Positions 54,972 to 63,918 of a stretch of 64,000 nt of DNA are shown piece after piece. Position numbers and translations under genes: made by a program. Within the stretch, counting starts at the first letter, position 1. Each line of letters starts with the position of its first letter. Source of the DNA: Pseudomonas sp. GD04091 (GTDB lineage: Bacteria; Pseudomonadota; Gammaproteobacteria; Pseudomonadales; Pseudomonadaceae); NCBI RefSeq assembly GCF_029836165.1, contig NZ_JAOEBG010000012.1, positions 98,938-162,937 on the forward strand, written 5' to 3'. Under the pieces are notes generated by a model that was not told the DNA's origin, searched no databases, and saw only the letters and a list, made by a program, of their open reading frames with translations.

Positions 54972-56287
54972 CAGAGGGCTCCGAAAGTGCTGACGTTGCT
55001 GAGCGAGGATGGCTGGCGGTCCGTTGCGCGCTGCTCGCGGTCGCGGTAGGCCAGGTAAGTGCGCTGGGTGGCGATGTGGCCGGCGACGTGCTTGGCGTCG
55101 TGCCACACGCCCCAGATGAACGAGGAACCGCGACGCGACAGCCAGGGCAGGCCGAGGAAGTACACGCCCGGCTCCTTCGACACGCCGCGCTGGTGCTGTG
55201 GCTTGCCGTTGGCGTCGAAGGCGTCGACCTGCAGCCAGCTGAAATCCACGCCGTAGCCGGTGGCCCAGATGATGGTGCGCACGTTGGCCTGGGCCAGGTC
55301 CAGCTGCAGCAGCGGCTGGCTGACGCAGTCGGGGTCGGGCAGGCGCTTGCGCGCCTCGGGTTCCAGCGACAGGTCCAGGCCGTTGCGTTCGATGTAGGCG
55401 TCGGCGGCGTCGAGCAGGGCCAGGTAGTTTTCGTCGCCGCGATCGATGTTCTCGGCCAGGTTGTCCTGGAAGCGGACCACGCCATCTTCGAACGACTGGG
55501 TCAGCCCGACCAGGGTCATGCCCTGGTGGGCGAGGGCGCGAAAGTCCACGGTGTGGCCGCCGCGGGCGCCGGACACGGCGATGGTCACGTGCTCGCGACC
55601 CGGCTTGGCGATCTCGGCGTCCCACTCGCCGAGCACGCCGAGCCACCAGCAGAAGTCGCGATTGCGATAGCTGCGTGGCGGACGGTCGTGGGCGCCGACC
55701 GACAGGTACACCTGACGTCCGGCGCGCATCAGTTCTTCGGCGATCTGCACGCCGGAGGAGCCGGCGCCCACCACCAGCACCGCGCCTTCAGGCAGCTGCT
55801 CGGGGTTGTAGTAGGCGGCGGAGTGGATCTGGTGCAGGCCTGCGTCCTTCGGTGCGATGGCCGGGATCACCGGACGCTGGAATGGGCCGGTGGCGGCCAC
55901 CACGCGGTTGGCGCGGATCACCCCCTGGTTGGTGTCGATGGTGAAGCCCGGACGGTCGGCGTTGCGCACCACCTTCCTCACCTCGACGCCAGTGCGCACC
56001 GGCAGGTTGTACTTGCGCACGTACTGCTCGAAGTAGTCGGCGACCTGGTCCTTGCCGGCGAAGGCGTCAGCGTCGAGGTCGAATTCCAGGCCCGGGAAGC
56101 GGTCGTGCCAGACCGGGCCGTTGGCCACCAGCGAGTCCCAGCGGCCGGTGCGCCAGGCCTCGGCGATGCGGTTGCGCTCCAGTACCAGGTGCGGCACGCC
56201 GAGCTTGCTCAGGTGTTCGCTCATGGCCACGCCGGCCTGGCCGGCGCCGACCACGAGGGTGTCGATTTCGATGTTGTTCAGTGTCAT
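54971..56287 (-). CDS. Flavin-containing monooxygenase-like NAD(P)-binding protein (CzcO type)
   Basis: This 438-residue protein has an FAD Rossmann motif at the N-terminus (LVVGAGQAGVAMSEHL) and a second NADPH motif (VLVVGAGSSGVQIAEEL) about residue 165. The pattern WRTGRWDSLVANGPVWHDRF and a C-terminal YFLGLPWLSRRGSSF fit CzcO/FMO-like enzymes. It should oxygenate an amine or a ketone. It is coupled to RidA, which would remove a reactive imine product, and it is divergent from the DUF1028/ArgE operon. The substrate is unknown. Confidence 0.9.
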   Translation of the reverse strand: MTLNNIEIDTLVVGAGQAGVAMSEHLSKLGVPHLVLERNRIAEAWRTGRWDSLVANGPVWHDRFPGLEFDLDADAFAGKDQVADYFEQYVRKYNLPVRTGVEVRKVVRNADRPGFTIDTNQGVIRANRVVAATGPFQRPVIPAIAPKDAGLHQIHSAAYYNPEQLPEGAVLVVGAGSSGVQIAEELMRAGRQVYLSVGAHDRPPRSYRNRDFCWWLGVLGEWDAEIAKPGREHVTIAVSGARGGHTVDFRALAHQGMTLVGLTQSFEDGVVRFQDNLAENIDRGDENYLALLDAADAYIERNGLDLSLEPEARKRLPDPDCVSQPLLQLDLAQANVRTIIWATGYGVDFSWLQVDAFDANGKPQHQRGVSKEPGVYFLGLPWLSRRGSSFIWGVWHDAKHVAGHIATQRTYLAYRDREQRATDRQPSSLSNVSTFGAL

Positions 56288-56453
56288 GTCCCAGCCCTTC
56301 TTCAGCGGCGTTCTTGTTCAGGTCGGTGGGGACCGCCTTTGCCTGGGGCCAGACTAGGGATGGCTGGGGAATCGCGAAAATAGTATTTAGCTGGGGCTTG
56401 CCGATAAATTGGCGAAGGGGGGCGGCAAGTGCCCGAATGGGTTTTACCGCAAT

Positions 56454-56541
56454 CGTGGGAGCGGGCTTGCCCCGCGATAGCGCTGGCGGGCCATCGAAGA
56501 GGGTTCGGCCGACCTCGTCGCGGGGCAAGCCGGCTCCCACG
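56454..56541. repeat. Inverted REP pair in the divergent promoter region
   Basis: Arms at 56454-56477 and 56518-56541 are inverse copies (CGTGGGAGCGGGCTTGCCCC...) with one mismatch, 40 bases apart. The full 368-base region 56288-56655 between the FMO and DUF1028 genes holds these and both promoters; no gene is seen. Confidence 0.85.
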
Positions 56542-56655
56542 CGTTCAACGTGGCGGCGTCATAGTTTTTTCCTGTCCAGTACCGAGGAAAATGTTGGTTT
56601 CGCGGCTTTCGGGGCCCGCCGAGAATGCCGGTAACCTCAACACAGGAGCTGCACC

Positions 56656-57333
56656 ATGACCTTCTCCATCATCGGCCGTTGTCAGGAAACCGGCCAGGTC
56701 GGCATCGCCATCAGTTCATCGAGCATCGCCGTCGGCGCCCGCTGCCCCTGGGTGCGCGCCGGGGTCGGCGCGGTGTCGACCCAGAACATCACCTTGCCGG
56801 CCCTCGGCCCGCAGATCCTCGATGCCCTCGAGCAGGGCCAGCTGCCGCCGGCAGCGGCGCTGGACCGGGTACTGAGCGCCAACGGCTGGAGCGAATACCG
56901 CCAGGTCACGGTGATCGACAGCCATGGCCAGGTGGCGCTGTTCACCGGCAAGCAGGCCCTGGGCACGCACCATGCCGTGGCCGGCGAGCAGTGCGCGGCG
57001 GCGGGCAACCTGCTGTCCTCGCAGGCGGTGATCGAAGCGATGGTGGCGGCGTTCGAGCAGGCCGGTGGCCACCTGGCCGACCGCCTGCTGGCGGCGATGC
57101 ACGCCGCCATGGCGGCCGGTGGCGAGGCGGGGCCAGTGCATTCGGCGGCATTGAAGATTGCCGGCGAACTGACCTGGCCGCTGGTGGACCTGCGCGTGGA
57201 CTGGGCCGAGCAGGATCCCATCGGCGAGCTGGACAGGTTGTGGCAGGCCTATCGTCCGCAGATGCAGGACTACGTGACCCGCGCGCTGAACCCGACCGCC
57301 GCGCCGAGCTATGGAGTGCCGGGCGATGAGTGA
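56656..57333 (+). CDS. DUF1028 family protein (Ntn-hydrolase-like)
   Basis: This 225-residue protein matches DUF1028. It begins MTFSIIGRCQETGQVGIAIS, with an early serine-rich turn (SSSSIAVGARCPWVRAGVGA) and TQNITLPALGPQIL. The family is predicted to adopt the N-terminal-nucleophile hydrolase fold and is often next to peptidases and amidases. Here its stop region overlaps the start of an ArgE-like deacylase. The expected reaction is hydrolysis of an amide or peptide bond, but no member's substrate is known to me. Confidence 0.87.
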   Translation: MTFSIIGRCQETGQVGIAISSSSIAVGARCPWVRAGVGAVSTQNITLPALGPQILDALEQGQLPPAAALDRVLSANGWSEYRQVTVIDSHGQVALFTGKQALGTHHAVAGEQCAAAGNLLSSQAVIEAMVAAFEQAGGHLADRLLAAMHAAMAAGGEAGPVHSAALKIAGELTWPLVDLRVDWAEQDPIGELDRLWQAYRPQMQDYVTRALNPTAAPSYGVPGDE

Positions 57334-58486
57334 GGTCTGCAGCCGGGCGCTGCTGGAGCGGCTGGTGGGGTTCGCCACGGTCAGCCGCGACTCCAACCTG
57401 GAGTTGATCGCGTTCATCCGTGACTACCTGGGCGGGCTTGGCGTGGACAGCGAACTGTTCCACAACGAAGAGGGCACCAAGGCCAATCTGTTCGCCACCC
57501 TCGGCCCGAGCGATCGTGGTGGCGTGGTGCTGTCCGGGCACACCGACGTGGTGCCGGTGGATGGCCAGGCCTGGACCGTCGAGCCGTTCCGCCTGACCGA
57601 GCGCGATGGCCGCCTGTATGGCCGTGGCACGGCTGACATGAAAGGCTTCATCGCCTCGGTGCTGGCGGCGGTGCCGGCGTTTCTCGCCCAGCCGCTGAAG
57701 ATGCCGGTGCACCTGGCGTTTTCCTACGACGAGGAGGTCGGCTGCCTGGGCGTGCGTTCGATGCTTGCCGCCCTGGCGCAGCGTGCGCACAAGCCGCGCC
57801 TGTGCCTGATCGGCGAGCCCACCGAGCTCAAGCCGGTGCTCGGCCACAAGGGCAAGCTGGCCATGCGTTGCCAGGTGCATGGCGCCGCCTGTCACTCGGC
57901 CTATGCCCCCTACGGTGTCAATGCTATCGAGTACGCGGCGCGGCTGATCGGCAAGCTGGGCGAGATCGGTGACGAGCTGGCGCTTCCCGCGCATCACGAC
58001 ACGCGTTTCGACCCGCCGTTTTCCACGGTGCAGACCGGCGTGATCAAGGGCGGCAGGGCGCTGAACATCGTCCCCGAGGAGTGCGAGTTCGACTTCGAGG
58101 TACGCGCCTTGCCCGGTTTCGAGGCGCAGGCGGTGGCTGACCGGCTGCAGACCTATGCCGAAGCCGAGTTGCTGCCGCGCATGCGCGCGGTGAACGGCAG
58201 CAGTGACATTCGCCTGCGGCCGTTGAGTGCCTATCCGGGCCTCGCCACGCCAGCCGACAGCGAAGCGGCGCGCCTGGTGGCGCTGCTCAGCGGTTCGAGC
58301 GATTTCGGCACGGTGGCCTTTGGCACCGAGGGTGGACTGTTCGATCAGGCGGGGATTCCCACGATGGTCTGCGGGCCGGGGAGCATGGAGCAGGGGCACA
58401 AGCCCGACGAGTTCGTCAGCGTCGAGCAGTTGCAGGGGTGCGATGCGATGTTGCGGCGGTTGGCGGATCATCTGAAGCAGGATTGA
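57326..58486 (+). CDS. argE: M20 family deacylase, acetylornithine deacetylase (ArgE) type
   Basis: This 386-residue zinc amidohydrolase has the metal ligand motifs SGHTDVVPVDG, GRGTADMKGFIA, SYDEEVGCLGV and GEPTELKP, and CGPGSMEQGHKPDEFV. It would remove the acyl group from N-acetylornithine or a related N-acylated amino acid. Pseudomonads usually make arginine by the ArgJ cycle, so an extra ArgE-like enzyme in a DUF1028, RidA and permease context points to catabolism of N-acyl amino acids. ATG 57326 lies within the end of the DUF1028 gene (translational coupling). Confidence 0.9.
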   Translation: MSEVCSRALLERLVGFATVSRDSNLELIAFIRDYLGGLGVDSELFHNEEGTKANLFATLGPSDRGGVVLSGHTDVVPVDGQAWTVEPFRLTERDGRLYGRGTADMKGFIASVLAAVPAFLAQPLKMPVHLAFSYDEEVGCLGVRSMLAALAQRAHKPRLCLIGEPTELKPVLGHKGKLAMRCQVHGAACHSAYAPYGVNAIEYAARLIGKLGEIGDELALPAHHDTRFDPPFSTVQTGVIKGGRALNIVPEECEFDFEVRALPGFEAQAVADRLQTYAEAELLPRMRAVNGSSDIRLRPLSAYPGLATPADSEAARLVALLSGSSDFGTVAFGTEGGLFDQAGIPTMVCGPGSMEQGHKPDEFVSVEQLQGCDAMLRRLADHLKQD

Positions 58487-58499
58487 CAGTGTCGGTTTC

Positions 58500-58563
58500 T
58501 TCGCGGGCAAGCCCGCTGCCACAGGGGCTGCGATGACCTTGTGGCAGCGGGCTTGCCCGCGAA
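58500..58563. repeat. Inverted REP pair / bidirectional terminator
   Basis: Perfect 24-base arms at 58500-58523 and 58540-58563 (TTCGCGGGCAAGC...) lie between the convergent ArgE-like and permease genes, 13 bases after one stop and 14 bases before the other. Confidence 0.85.
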
Positions 58564-58577
58564 TGGGCCGGTGTGGC

Positions 58578-59969
58578 TTACAACGGCTCAGGCCTGAACA
58601 ACGGCTTCTTCATTACCCCCTTGATCCACACGACGGCGATCAGTGACACCACCGCCAGCACCACCCCCGCCGTGCCGAAGATCTTCACGCTCATCTCCGG
58701 GCTGGGCGAGGCATGCCAGATCGCATAGAGCATCCCGCCGATACCGAACAGCTGTGGCAGCGGATAGAACGGCGTGCGGAACGGCCGTGACAGGTGCGGG
58801 TAGCGCCGACGCAGGGCGATCACGTCCAGGTGCACGATGATGTACGCCAGCAACCAGGCCAGCGCGGCGGACAGCAGCAACAGGTTGATCGCCGCCGCGT
58901 CCTGGCCCATCAGCAGGATCGGCACGCCGGTGATCGCCGCCACGAACAGCACCGCCACCCAAGGCGTGCGGGCGCGAGGGCTGAGCTGCTTGAACTGAGG
59001 GAACGCCTGGCCATTGCAGGCCATGCCGTAGAGCATGCGCGGGATGGCCGCCAGCGACGTGTTGAGGGTGCTGCAGGTGGCGGTGACCGCGGCGATCACC
59101 AGGAACACCTCGCCGGTCTTGCCGAACACTGTGGTGGCGAACAGGTAATGGGGCAGGGCGTCCGTGCTCAGCGCTTCGCGGGGCACCAGGAACAGCGCAC
59201 CCAGGCCGTACAGGCCGATGGTGGCGAAGATCACGGTCAGGCCGATGATCATCGAACGCGGGATGTTGCGCTCGGGCTTGCGGGTTTCTTCCACCAGCGA
59301 ACAGACGAACTCGGCACCGACGAAGCCCCACACGGCCATGGCGGTCAGGGCCAGCACCCCGGCACCCATGGGGTTCCAGTCGCCCTGCAGCAGGGTGGTG
59401 GTGACACCATCGGCGTGGCCCTCGCTGATCGCGGCGACGCCGAGGATCAGCAGCACGATCACCATGACCACGGCCATGGCGCTCTGCAGCTTGGCGAAGA
59501 TGTCGATACCCATGAGGTTGAGGGCGGTGAACAGGGCGAGCACGCCGAAGGCCACCGAGTACTGTGGGAACACTCCGGGATAGACCTTGCCGACGATCAG
59601 GTCGAGCAGCAGCAATTCGGCCGACAGCGCGAACATCGCCACCACCACGTAGCCGGAGAAGGTCGCCAGGATCGCCGGGAAATGTCCCAGCGCCACTTCG
59701 GTATAGCTCGACAGGCTGCCGGCGCGCGGTATCAGCAAGGCCAGTTCGGAAAACGAAAACGCATAGCTAAGGGCCAGCAGGTAGGCCAGCCCCAGCGGCA
59801 CGATGAAGCCCAGGCCGGCGGCGCCGACCCCTTGCAGCATCATCACCATCACCCCTTGCGACACCACCAGGCCGACGGCCACCGCCAGCAGCGACCCCAG
59901 CCCCAGGACCCGGCGAAAGCCGGCTTGATCGTGCTGCACGCTGGCAGGCACGGATGCACTTGCACTCAT
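58578..59969 (-). CDS. APC superfamily amino-acid permease
   Basis: This 463-residue inner-membrane transporter has about twelve helices. The first is unusual in being preceded by a short hydrophilic tail (MSASASVPASVQHDQAGFRR). The APC signature GGDxxG is replaced here by VSQGVMVMMLQGVGAAGLGF; later segments LTAMAVWGFVGAEFVCSLVE and NIPRSMIIGLTVIFATIGLY are typical. GGAG precedes ATG 59969. It converges with the ArgE-like gene and probably imports the amino acid or amine that the neighbouring operons break down. Confidence 0.9.
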   Translation of the reverse strand: MSASASVPASVQHDQAGFRRVLGLGSLLAVAVGLVVSQGVMVMMLQGVGAAGLGFIVPLGLAYLLALSYAFSFSELALLIPRAGSLSSYTEVALGHFPAILATFSGYVVVAMFALSAELLLLDLIVGKVYPGVFPQYSVAFGVLALFTALNLMGIDIFAKLQSAMAVVMVIVLLILGVAAISEGHADGVTTTLLQGDWNPMGAGVLALTAMAVWGFVGAEFVCSLVEETRKPERNIPRSMIIGLTVIFATIGLYGLGALFLVPREALSTDALPHYLFATTVFGKTGEVFLVIAAVTATCSTLNTSLAAIPRMLYGMACNGQAFPQFKQLSPRARTPWVAVLFVAAITGVPILLMGQDAAAINLLLLSAALAWLLAYIIVHLDVIALRRRYPHLSRPFRTPFYPLPQLFGIGGMLYAIWHASPSPEMSVKIFGTAGVVLAVVSLIAVVWIKGVMKKPLFRPEPL

Positions 59970-60103
59970 GACAGTTCTCCGCTCTTTGTTGTTGTAGTTG
60001 CGCCAGATACTGGGGCAGGGGGTAGGGCGGGGAAATTAGTAAATATGTGGTTGGTGCAGAGGAAAAAACTGGGTTGGCCGGTGCCCACAGGTACACGCGA
60101 TCT

Positions 60104-60127
60104 CCTGTGGGAGCCGGCTTGCCGGCG
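60104..60127. repeat. Single REP unit
   Basis: CCTGTGGGAGCCGGCTTGCC and the following bases form one REP unit (internal hairpin GCCGGCTTGCCGGC) between the permease promoter and the end of oprB. Confidence 0.7.
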
Positions 60128-60152
60128 AAAGGGCCGCAGGGCGGCCCTGGGC

Positions 60153-61403
60153 TCAGAATGTCGCCTTGACCTGCAACCCGAATACCAGCGCGTTGTCGAT
60201 GTCCTTGCCGGAAAATGCCCCCGGCTCGACGATGTATTGCACGTCCGGTCGCAGGTTCAGCCACGGCGTGGCCTGATAGCCGTAGCTCAGTTCGATCAGC
60301 TGTTCGGCGCTGTCGAGGTTGGGGAACGGCTGCCCGGCATCGAGCGCGGCGTCTTCGAGCACATCACGGCTACGCGGGTTCGGCACCGCGCGGCCATAGC
60401 CAAGCGCGAGGGTATCCCGTGGCCGGCCCTCGAACGGCTTGTACAGCACCACGCCCGCGCCATACCACTTGGTGAACGGCGAGGCCGCCTTGCTCGACGC
60501 CGAGTACTGGCCGAACGCATGCAGGCTGCGCCCGGGCGACGCGGGGTCGTTCCATACGGCCTGGTCGATCAGCAGGTAATGGCCGCCACGGCCGGCGACT
60601 TCCCCGCTGCTGCCGATGCGCCGCACGTTCGAGCTGTCGTAGTAGTAGCCGACCTTGTACTCGCCCGGCAGCTCGCCGCGCAGCTTGTACACCAGCTCCA
60701 CCGGGACCACAGTGCCGGTGGTGTGCTTGGGCCCCAGGTGCCAGGCGCGGCTGGCGTTGCCGTTGCTCTCGGGGTCGACGTTGAATGCCGCCACCCGCAG
60801 TTGCCAGTCGGGCGCCAGGTCGTACTTCAGCCGCACGCCGAGATGGGCGTTGGGGTAGTTGGTCCAGCCGCTGCCGCCAGACATGTTCAACGGATGCCCG
60901 CAGAAACCGGCGTTCATGAAGTTGCACAGGATGCCGCTGTCCAGGCCGCCGAGGTCGTTGCCCATGGCCATGTAGCCGAGCTTGAGGTTCAGGGCCGGCG
61001 ACAGGTTGCGTTCGTAGCTGAGTTCGGTCAGGCGGGTATAGAGGCCACCGTAGTTCTCCTGGATCGGCAGGCGGTTGCCCACCAGGTCTTCCGAGGCGCT
61101 GTTGCCGCGGCGGTCGTTGACGGTCAGCTGGACCTTGCCGGCGTTGTCCAGGCCGTACAGTTTCGACAGGTCGAACTGCACGCCCAGCTTGAGGTTCTGC
61201 GAGTAGCGGGCCGAACGATGCAGGCCGCCGTGGGCGTTGTAGGCGGTCTCGCCGCTGTAGTCGCCGGTGAAGGTGATGCCATTTTCCTCGAGCTGGTGGC
61301 GCAGGCCGCCCCAGTCGCCGGTCAGGGTGTTGCCGGCGGCGAATGTAGTGGTGCTGGCGAGGGCAAGAAGCAGGGAGGGGGTGAGGCGTGAAACAGATGA
61401 CAT
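60153..61403 (-). CDS. oprB: Carbohydrate-selective porin OprB
   Basis: This 416-residue outer-membrane porin takes up glucose and other sugars. A signal peptide (SVSRLTPSLLLALASTTTFA) precedes GNTLTGDWGGLRHQLEENG, the hallmark N-terminus of OprB. Family segments LSYGYQATPWLNLRPDVQY and the final phenylalanine (VKATF) are present. ATG 61403 gives a normal signal peptide. It lies just downstream of gcd on the same strand, as in P. putida, so sugar entry and periplasmic oxidation are linked. A REP pair separates the two. Confidence 0.95.
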   Translation of the reverse strand: MSSVSRLTPSLLLALASTTTFAAGNTLTGDWGGLRHQLEENGITFTGDYSGETAYNAHGGLHRSARYSQNLKLGVQFDLSKLYGLDNAGKVQLTVNDRRGNSASEDLVGNRLPIQENYGGLYTRLTELSYERNLSPALNLKLGYMAMGNDLGGLDSGILCNFMNAGFCGHPLNMSGGSGWTNYPNAHLGVRLKYDLAPDWQLRVAAFNVDPESNGNASRAWHLGPKHTTGTVVPVELVYKLRGELPGEYKVGYYYDSSNVRRIGSSGEVAGRGGHYLLIDQAVWNDPASPGRSLHAFGQYSASSKAASPFTKWYGAGVVLYKPFEGRPRDTLALGYGRAVPNPRSRDVLEDAALDAGQPFPNLDSAEQLIELSYGYQATPWLNLRPDVQYIVEPGAFSGKDIDNALVFGLQVKATF

Positions 61404-61434
61404 TGCGAAGTCTCGGGTGGTCTGAAAGGGCCTC

Positions 61435-61498
61435 ATCGCCGGCAAGCCGGCTCCCACATCGAGTGCGCGGACCCTGTGGGAGCCGGCTTGCCGGCGAT
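61435..61498. repeat. Inverted REP pair between gcd and oprB
   Basis: Perfect inverse 24-base arms at 61435-61458 and 61475-61498 (core GCCGGCAAGCCGGCTCCCAC). In the transcript it could stabilise or separate the gcd and oprB parts of the mRNA. Confidence 0.85.
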
Positions 61499-61512
61499 TC
61501 AGGCGACGCGAT

Positions 61513-63918
61513 TTACGGCAGGGCGTACGCCATCACGTAGTCGCCGCGGTCGGTCGACTGGCGCGCGCCGCCGGCGGTGATCACCACGTACTGCTTGCCG
61601 GTCTTCGGCGACACATAGGTCATCGGGCCGCCCTGGCTGCCGACCGGCAGGCGGGCCTTCCAGATCTCGTTGCCGTTGCCGCTGTCGTAGGCGCGCAGGT
61701 AGAAGTCCTGGGTACCGGCGATGAACACCAGGCCACCCTGGGTGGACAGGGTGCCGCCCAGGGTCGGCAGGCCGATCTTGATCGGCAGGTGCATGCGGAT
61801 GCCCAGGGGGCCGGTGTCCTCGACGGTGCCGACCGGCACTTGCCAGGCGATCTGCCGGGTCTTCATGTCGATGGCGGTGAGGGTGCCGAACGGCGGCGCC
61901 TGGCACGGGATGCCGGCCACCGACAGGAAGCGGTTCTTGTTCACCGCATACGGGGTGCCCTTGAGCGGCACGGCGCCCATGCCGGTGTTCAGCGCCTCGC
62001 CCCCGGAGGCGGCCGAGCCTTGGTTCTGCGAGGGGACCATCTGGATCCACAGGCCCAGGCGCATGTCGTTGACGAAGATGAAACCGTGCACCGGGTCGGT
62101 GGAAATGCTGCCCCAGTTCATGCCGCCCAGCGAGCCTGGGAAGCTCAGCGACAGGTCGGTGCCGGGGGCGGTGTACAGGCCGTCGTAGCGCATCTTCCTG
62201 AAGTCGATGCGGCACAGCAGCTGGTCGTACGGGGTGGCGCCCCACATGTCCGACTCGGTCAGGGTCTGCGCGCCGATCTGCGGCATGCCCACCGACTTCG
62301 GCTGGGTCGGCGAGTACGGCTCGTTGGGGATGTTGCCCGGCTTGACCGGTACTTCGTCGACCTGGGTCAGCGGCTTGCCGGTGGCGCGGTCGAGCACGTA
62401 GATCTGCCCGGCCTTGGTGCCGATCACCAGCGCGGGCACGTGGGTGCCGTCGTCCTTGGTGAAATCGATCAGGCTCGGCTGCATCGGCAGGTCGAAGTCC
62501 CAGAGGTCGTTGTGCACGGTCTGGTACACCCACTTTTCATTGCCCGTGGTGGCGTCCAGGGCCAGCACCGAGGCGCCGTAGGTGTGGTCCAGCGCGCTGC
62601 GCTCGACACCGTAGATGTCGGTGGACGAGGAGCCCATCGGCAGGAACACGGTGTTCATCGCCGGATCGTACGACATCGGTGCCCAGCTGTTGGGGGTACT
62701 GCGCACGTAGGTCTTGTCGCCTCGCGGGGCGTCGCGATCTACCGGGTTGCCCGGGTCGAAGGCCCAGCGCTGGGCGCCGGTGATCACATCGAAGCCCCGG
62801 ATCACGCCGCCGGGCATGTCGGTCTGCACGTTGTCTGCCACGCGCCCGCCGACCACCACGGTGGTACCGGCCATCAGCGGCGCGGAGGACAGCTGGTAGT
62901 AGGAATCAGGGACATCGCCCAGGCCGGCCTTGAGGTCGACCTGGCCGTTGTCGCCGAAGCCCTGGCAGAACGCGCCGGTGTCGGCATCGACCGCGATCAG
63001 GCGGCCATCGATGGTGTTGGTCAGCAGGCGGCGCTGGCAGTTGGCGCCGGCCGGCACGCTGGCCACACTGATCGGCGAGCTGTTCGGCTGGGTCGGCTGG
63101 GCGATCGGCGCGCTGGCGTCGAAATAGGCCAGGCCGCGGCAGCGCTGCCAGACCTTGGATTGCGCGTTGATGGCGTTCTTCCACAGCTCCTTGCCGGTGT
63201 CGGCGTCGAGGGCGATCAGGTTGTTGTGCGGGGTGCAGATGAACACCTTGTCGCCGACCTGCAGCGGGGTGAGCTGGTCTTCGGCGCCGTTGCCGTCGCT
63301 GATGGCCACGTCGCCGGTGTGGTAGGTCCAGGCCACCTTGAGTTTGTCGACATTGTCACGGTTGATCTGATCCAGCGCGGCGAAGCGGCTGCCGCCCTCG
63401 GTGTTTCCGTAGTGTGCCCAGTCCTTCTGCTGCTGGCCGGGCTCGACCGGGGTCAGGCCCGGGCCGTTGCCGGTGGGCGCGACGCTGGGGTGGGCGACGA
63501 ACATGTTGCCGGCGGCGATCGCCAACGCCACGGCCAGCAGGCCGGCGACGCCATAGGCGCCACGTGCCTGGCGCCGCACCAGTTGCGGATAGACCAGCGC
63601 CACCACCAGGCCGATGGCGGCGAACATGAACAACCGCGAGAACAGTGGCCAGAACACCAGCCCGGCATCGACCACCGCCCAGAGCGCCGTGCCGAGCAGG
63701 AACAGGGCATAGAGCCAGGCGCCGGCCGGCTTGCGGCGGGCAATGAGAACGCCGGCGATGGCCATGGCCAGGCCGCCGCTCAGGAAGTACCAGGAACCGC
63801 CCAGGCCGGCCAGCTTGACGCCGCCGGCGGCCAGGAGCAGGCCGAGCAGGGCGATGACCACGCCCAGTCCGACCAGGATGAGGGTTGAGGCGCCAGAGGC
63901 GCGGGGGGTGTCTTTCAT
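61513..63918 (-). CDS. gcd: Membrane-bound PQQ-dependent glucose dehydrogenase
   Basis: This 801-residue enzyme oxidises glucose to gluconolactone in the periplasm and passes electrons to ubiquinone. Five N-terminal membrane helices (residues about 15-150) are followed by the PQQ beta-propeller, which starts near DWAHYGNTEGGSRFAALDQI. Propeller repeats include LKVAWTYHTGDVAIS, GFDVITGAQRWAFDPG and LDATTGNEKWVYQTV. Length matches the family (about 800). It begins MKDTPRASGASTLILVGLG and leads the gcd-oprB unit. Pseudomonads depend on this route for glucose use and mineral phosphate solubilisation. Confidence 0.97.
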   Translation of the reverse strand: MKDTPRASGASTLILVGLGVVIALLGLLLAAGGVKLAGLGGSWYFLSGGLAMAIAGVLIARRKPAGAWLYALFLLGTALWAVVDAGLVFWPLFSRLFMFAAIGLVVALVYPQLVRRQARGAYGVAGLLAVALAIAAGNMFVAHPSVAPTGNGPGLTPVEPGQQQKDWAHYGNTEGGSRFAALDQINRDNVDKLKVAWTYHTGDVAISDGNGAEDQLTPLQVGDKVFICTPHNNLIALDADTGKELWKNAINAQSKVWQRCRGLAYFDASAPIAQPTQPNSSPISVASVPAGANCQRRLLTNTIDGRLIAVDADTGAFCQGFGDNGQVDLKAGLGDVPDSYYQLSSAPLMAGTTVVVGGRVADNVQTDMPGGVIRGFDVITGAQRWAFDPGNPVDRDAPRGDKTYVRSTPNSWAPMSYDPAMNTVFLPMGSSSTDIYGVERSALDHTYGASVLALDATTGNEKWVYQTVHNDLWDFDLPMQPSLIDFTKDDGTHVPALVIGTKAGQIYVLDRATGKPLTQVDEVPVKPGNIPNEPYSPTQPKSVGMPQIGAQTLTESDMWGATPYDQLLCRIDFRKMRYDGLYTAPGTDLSLSFPGSLGGMNWGSISTDPVHGFIFVNDMRLGLWIQMVPSQNQGSAASGGEALNTGMGAVPLKGTPYAVNKNRFLSVAGIPCQAPPFGTLTAIDMKTRQIAWQVPVGTVEDTGPLGIRMHLPIKIGLPTLGGTLSTQGGLVFIAGTQDFYLRAYDSGNGNEIWKARLPVGSQGGPMTYVSPKTGKQYVVITAGGARQSTDRGDYVMAYALP

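Noticed and set aside
53433..61498. Repeated inverted sequences that could suggest a CRISPR array
   Set aside because: They are scattered singly between genes, as REP pairs, without regular spacing or spacers, and no cas genes are near.
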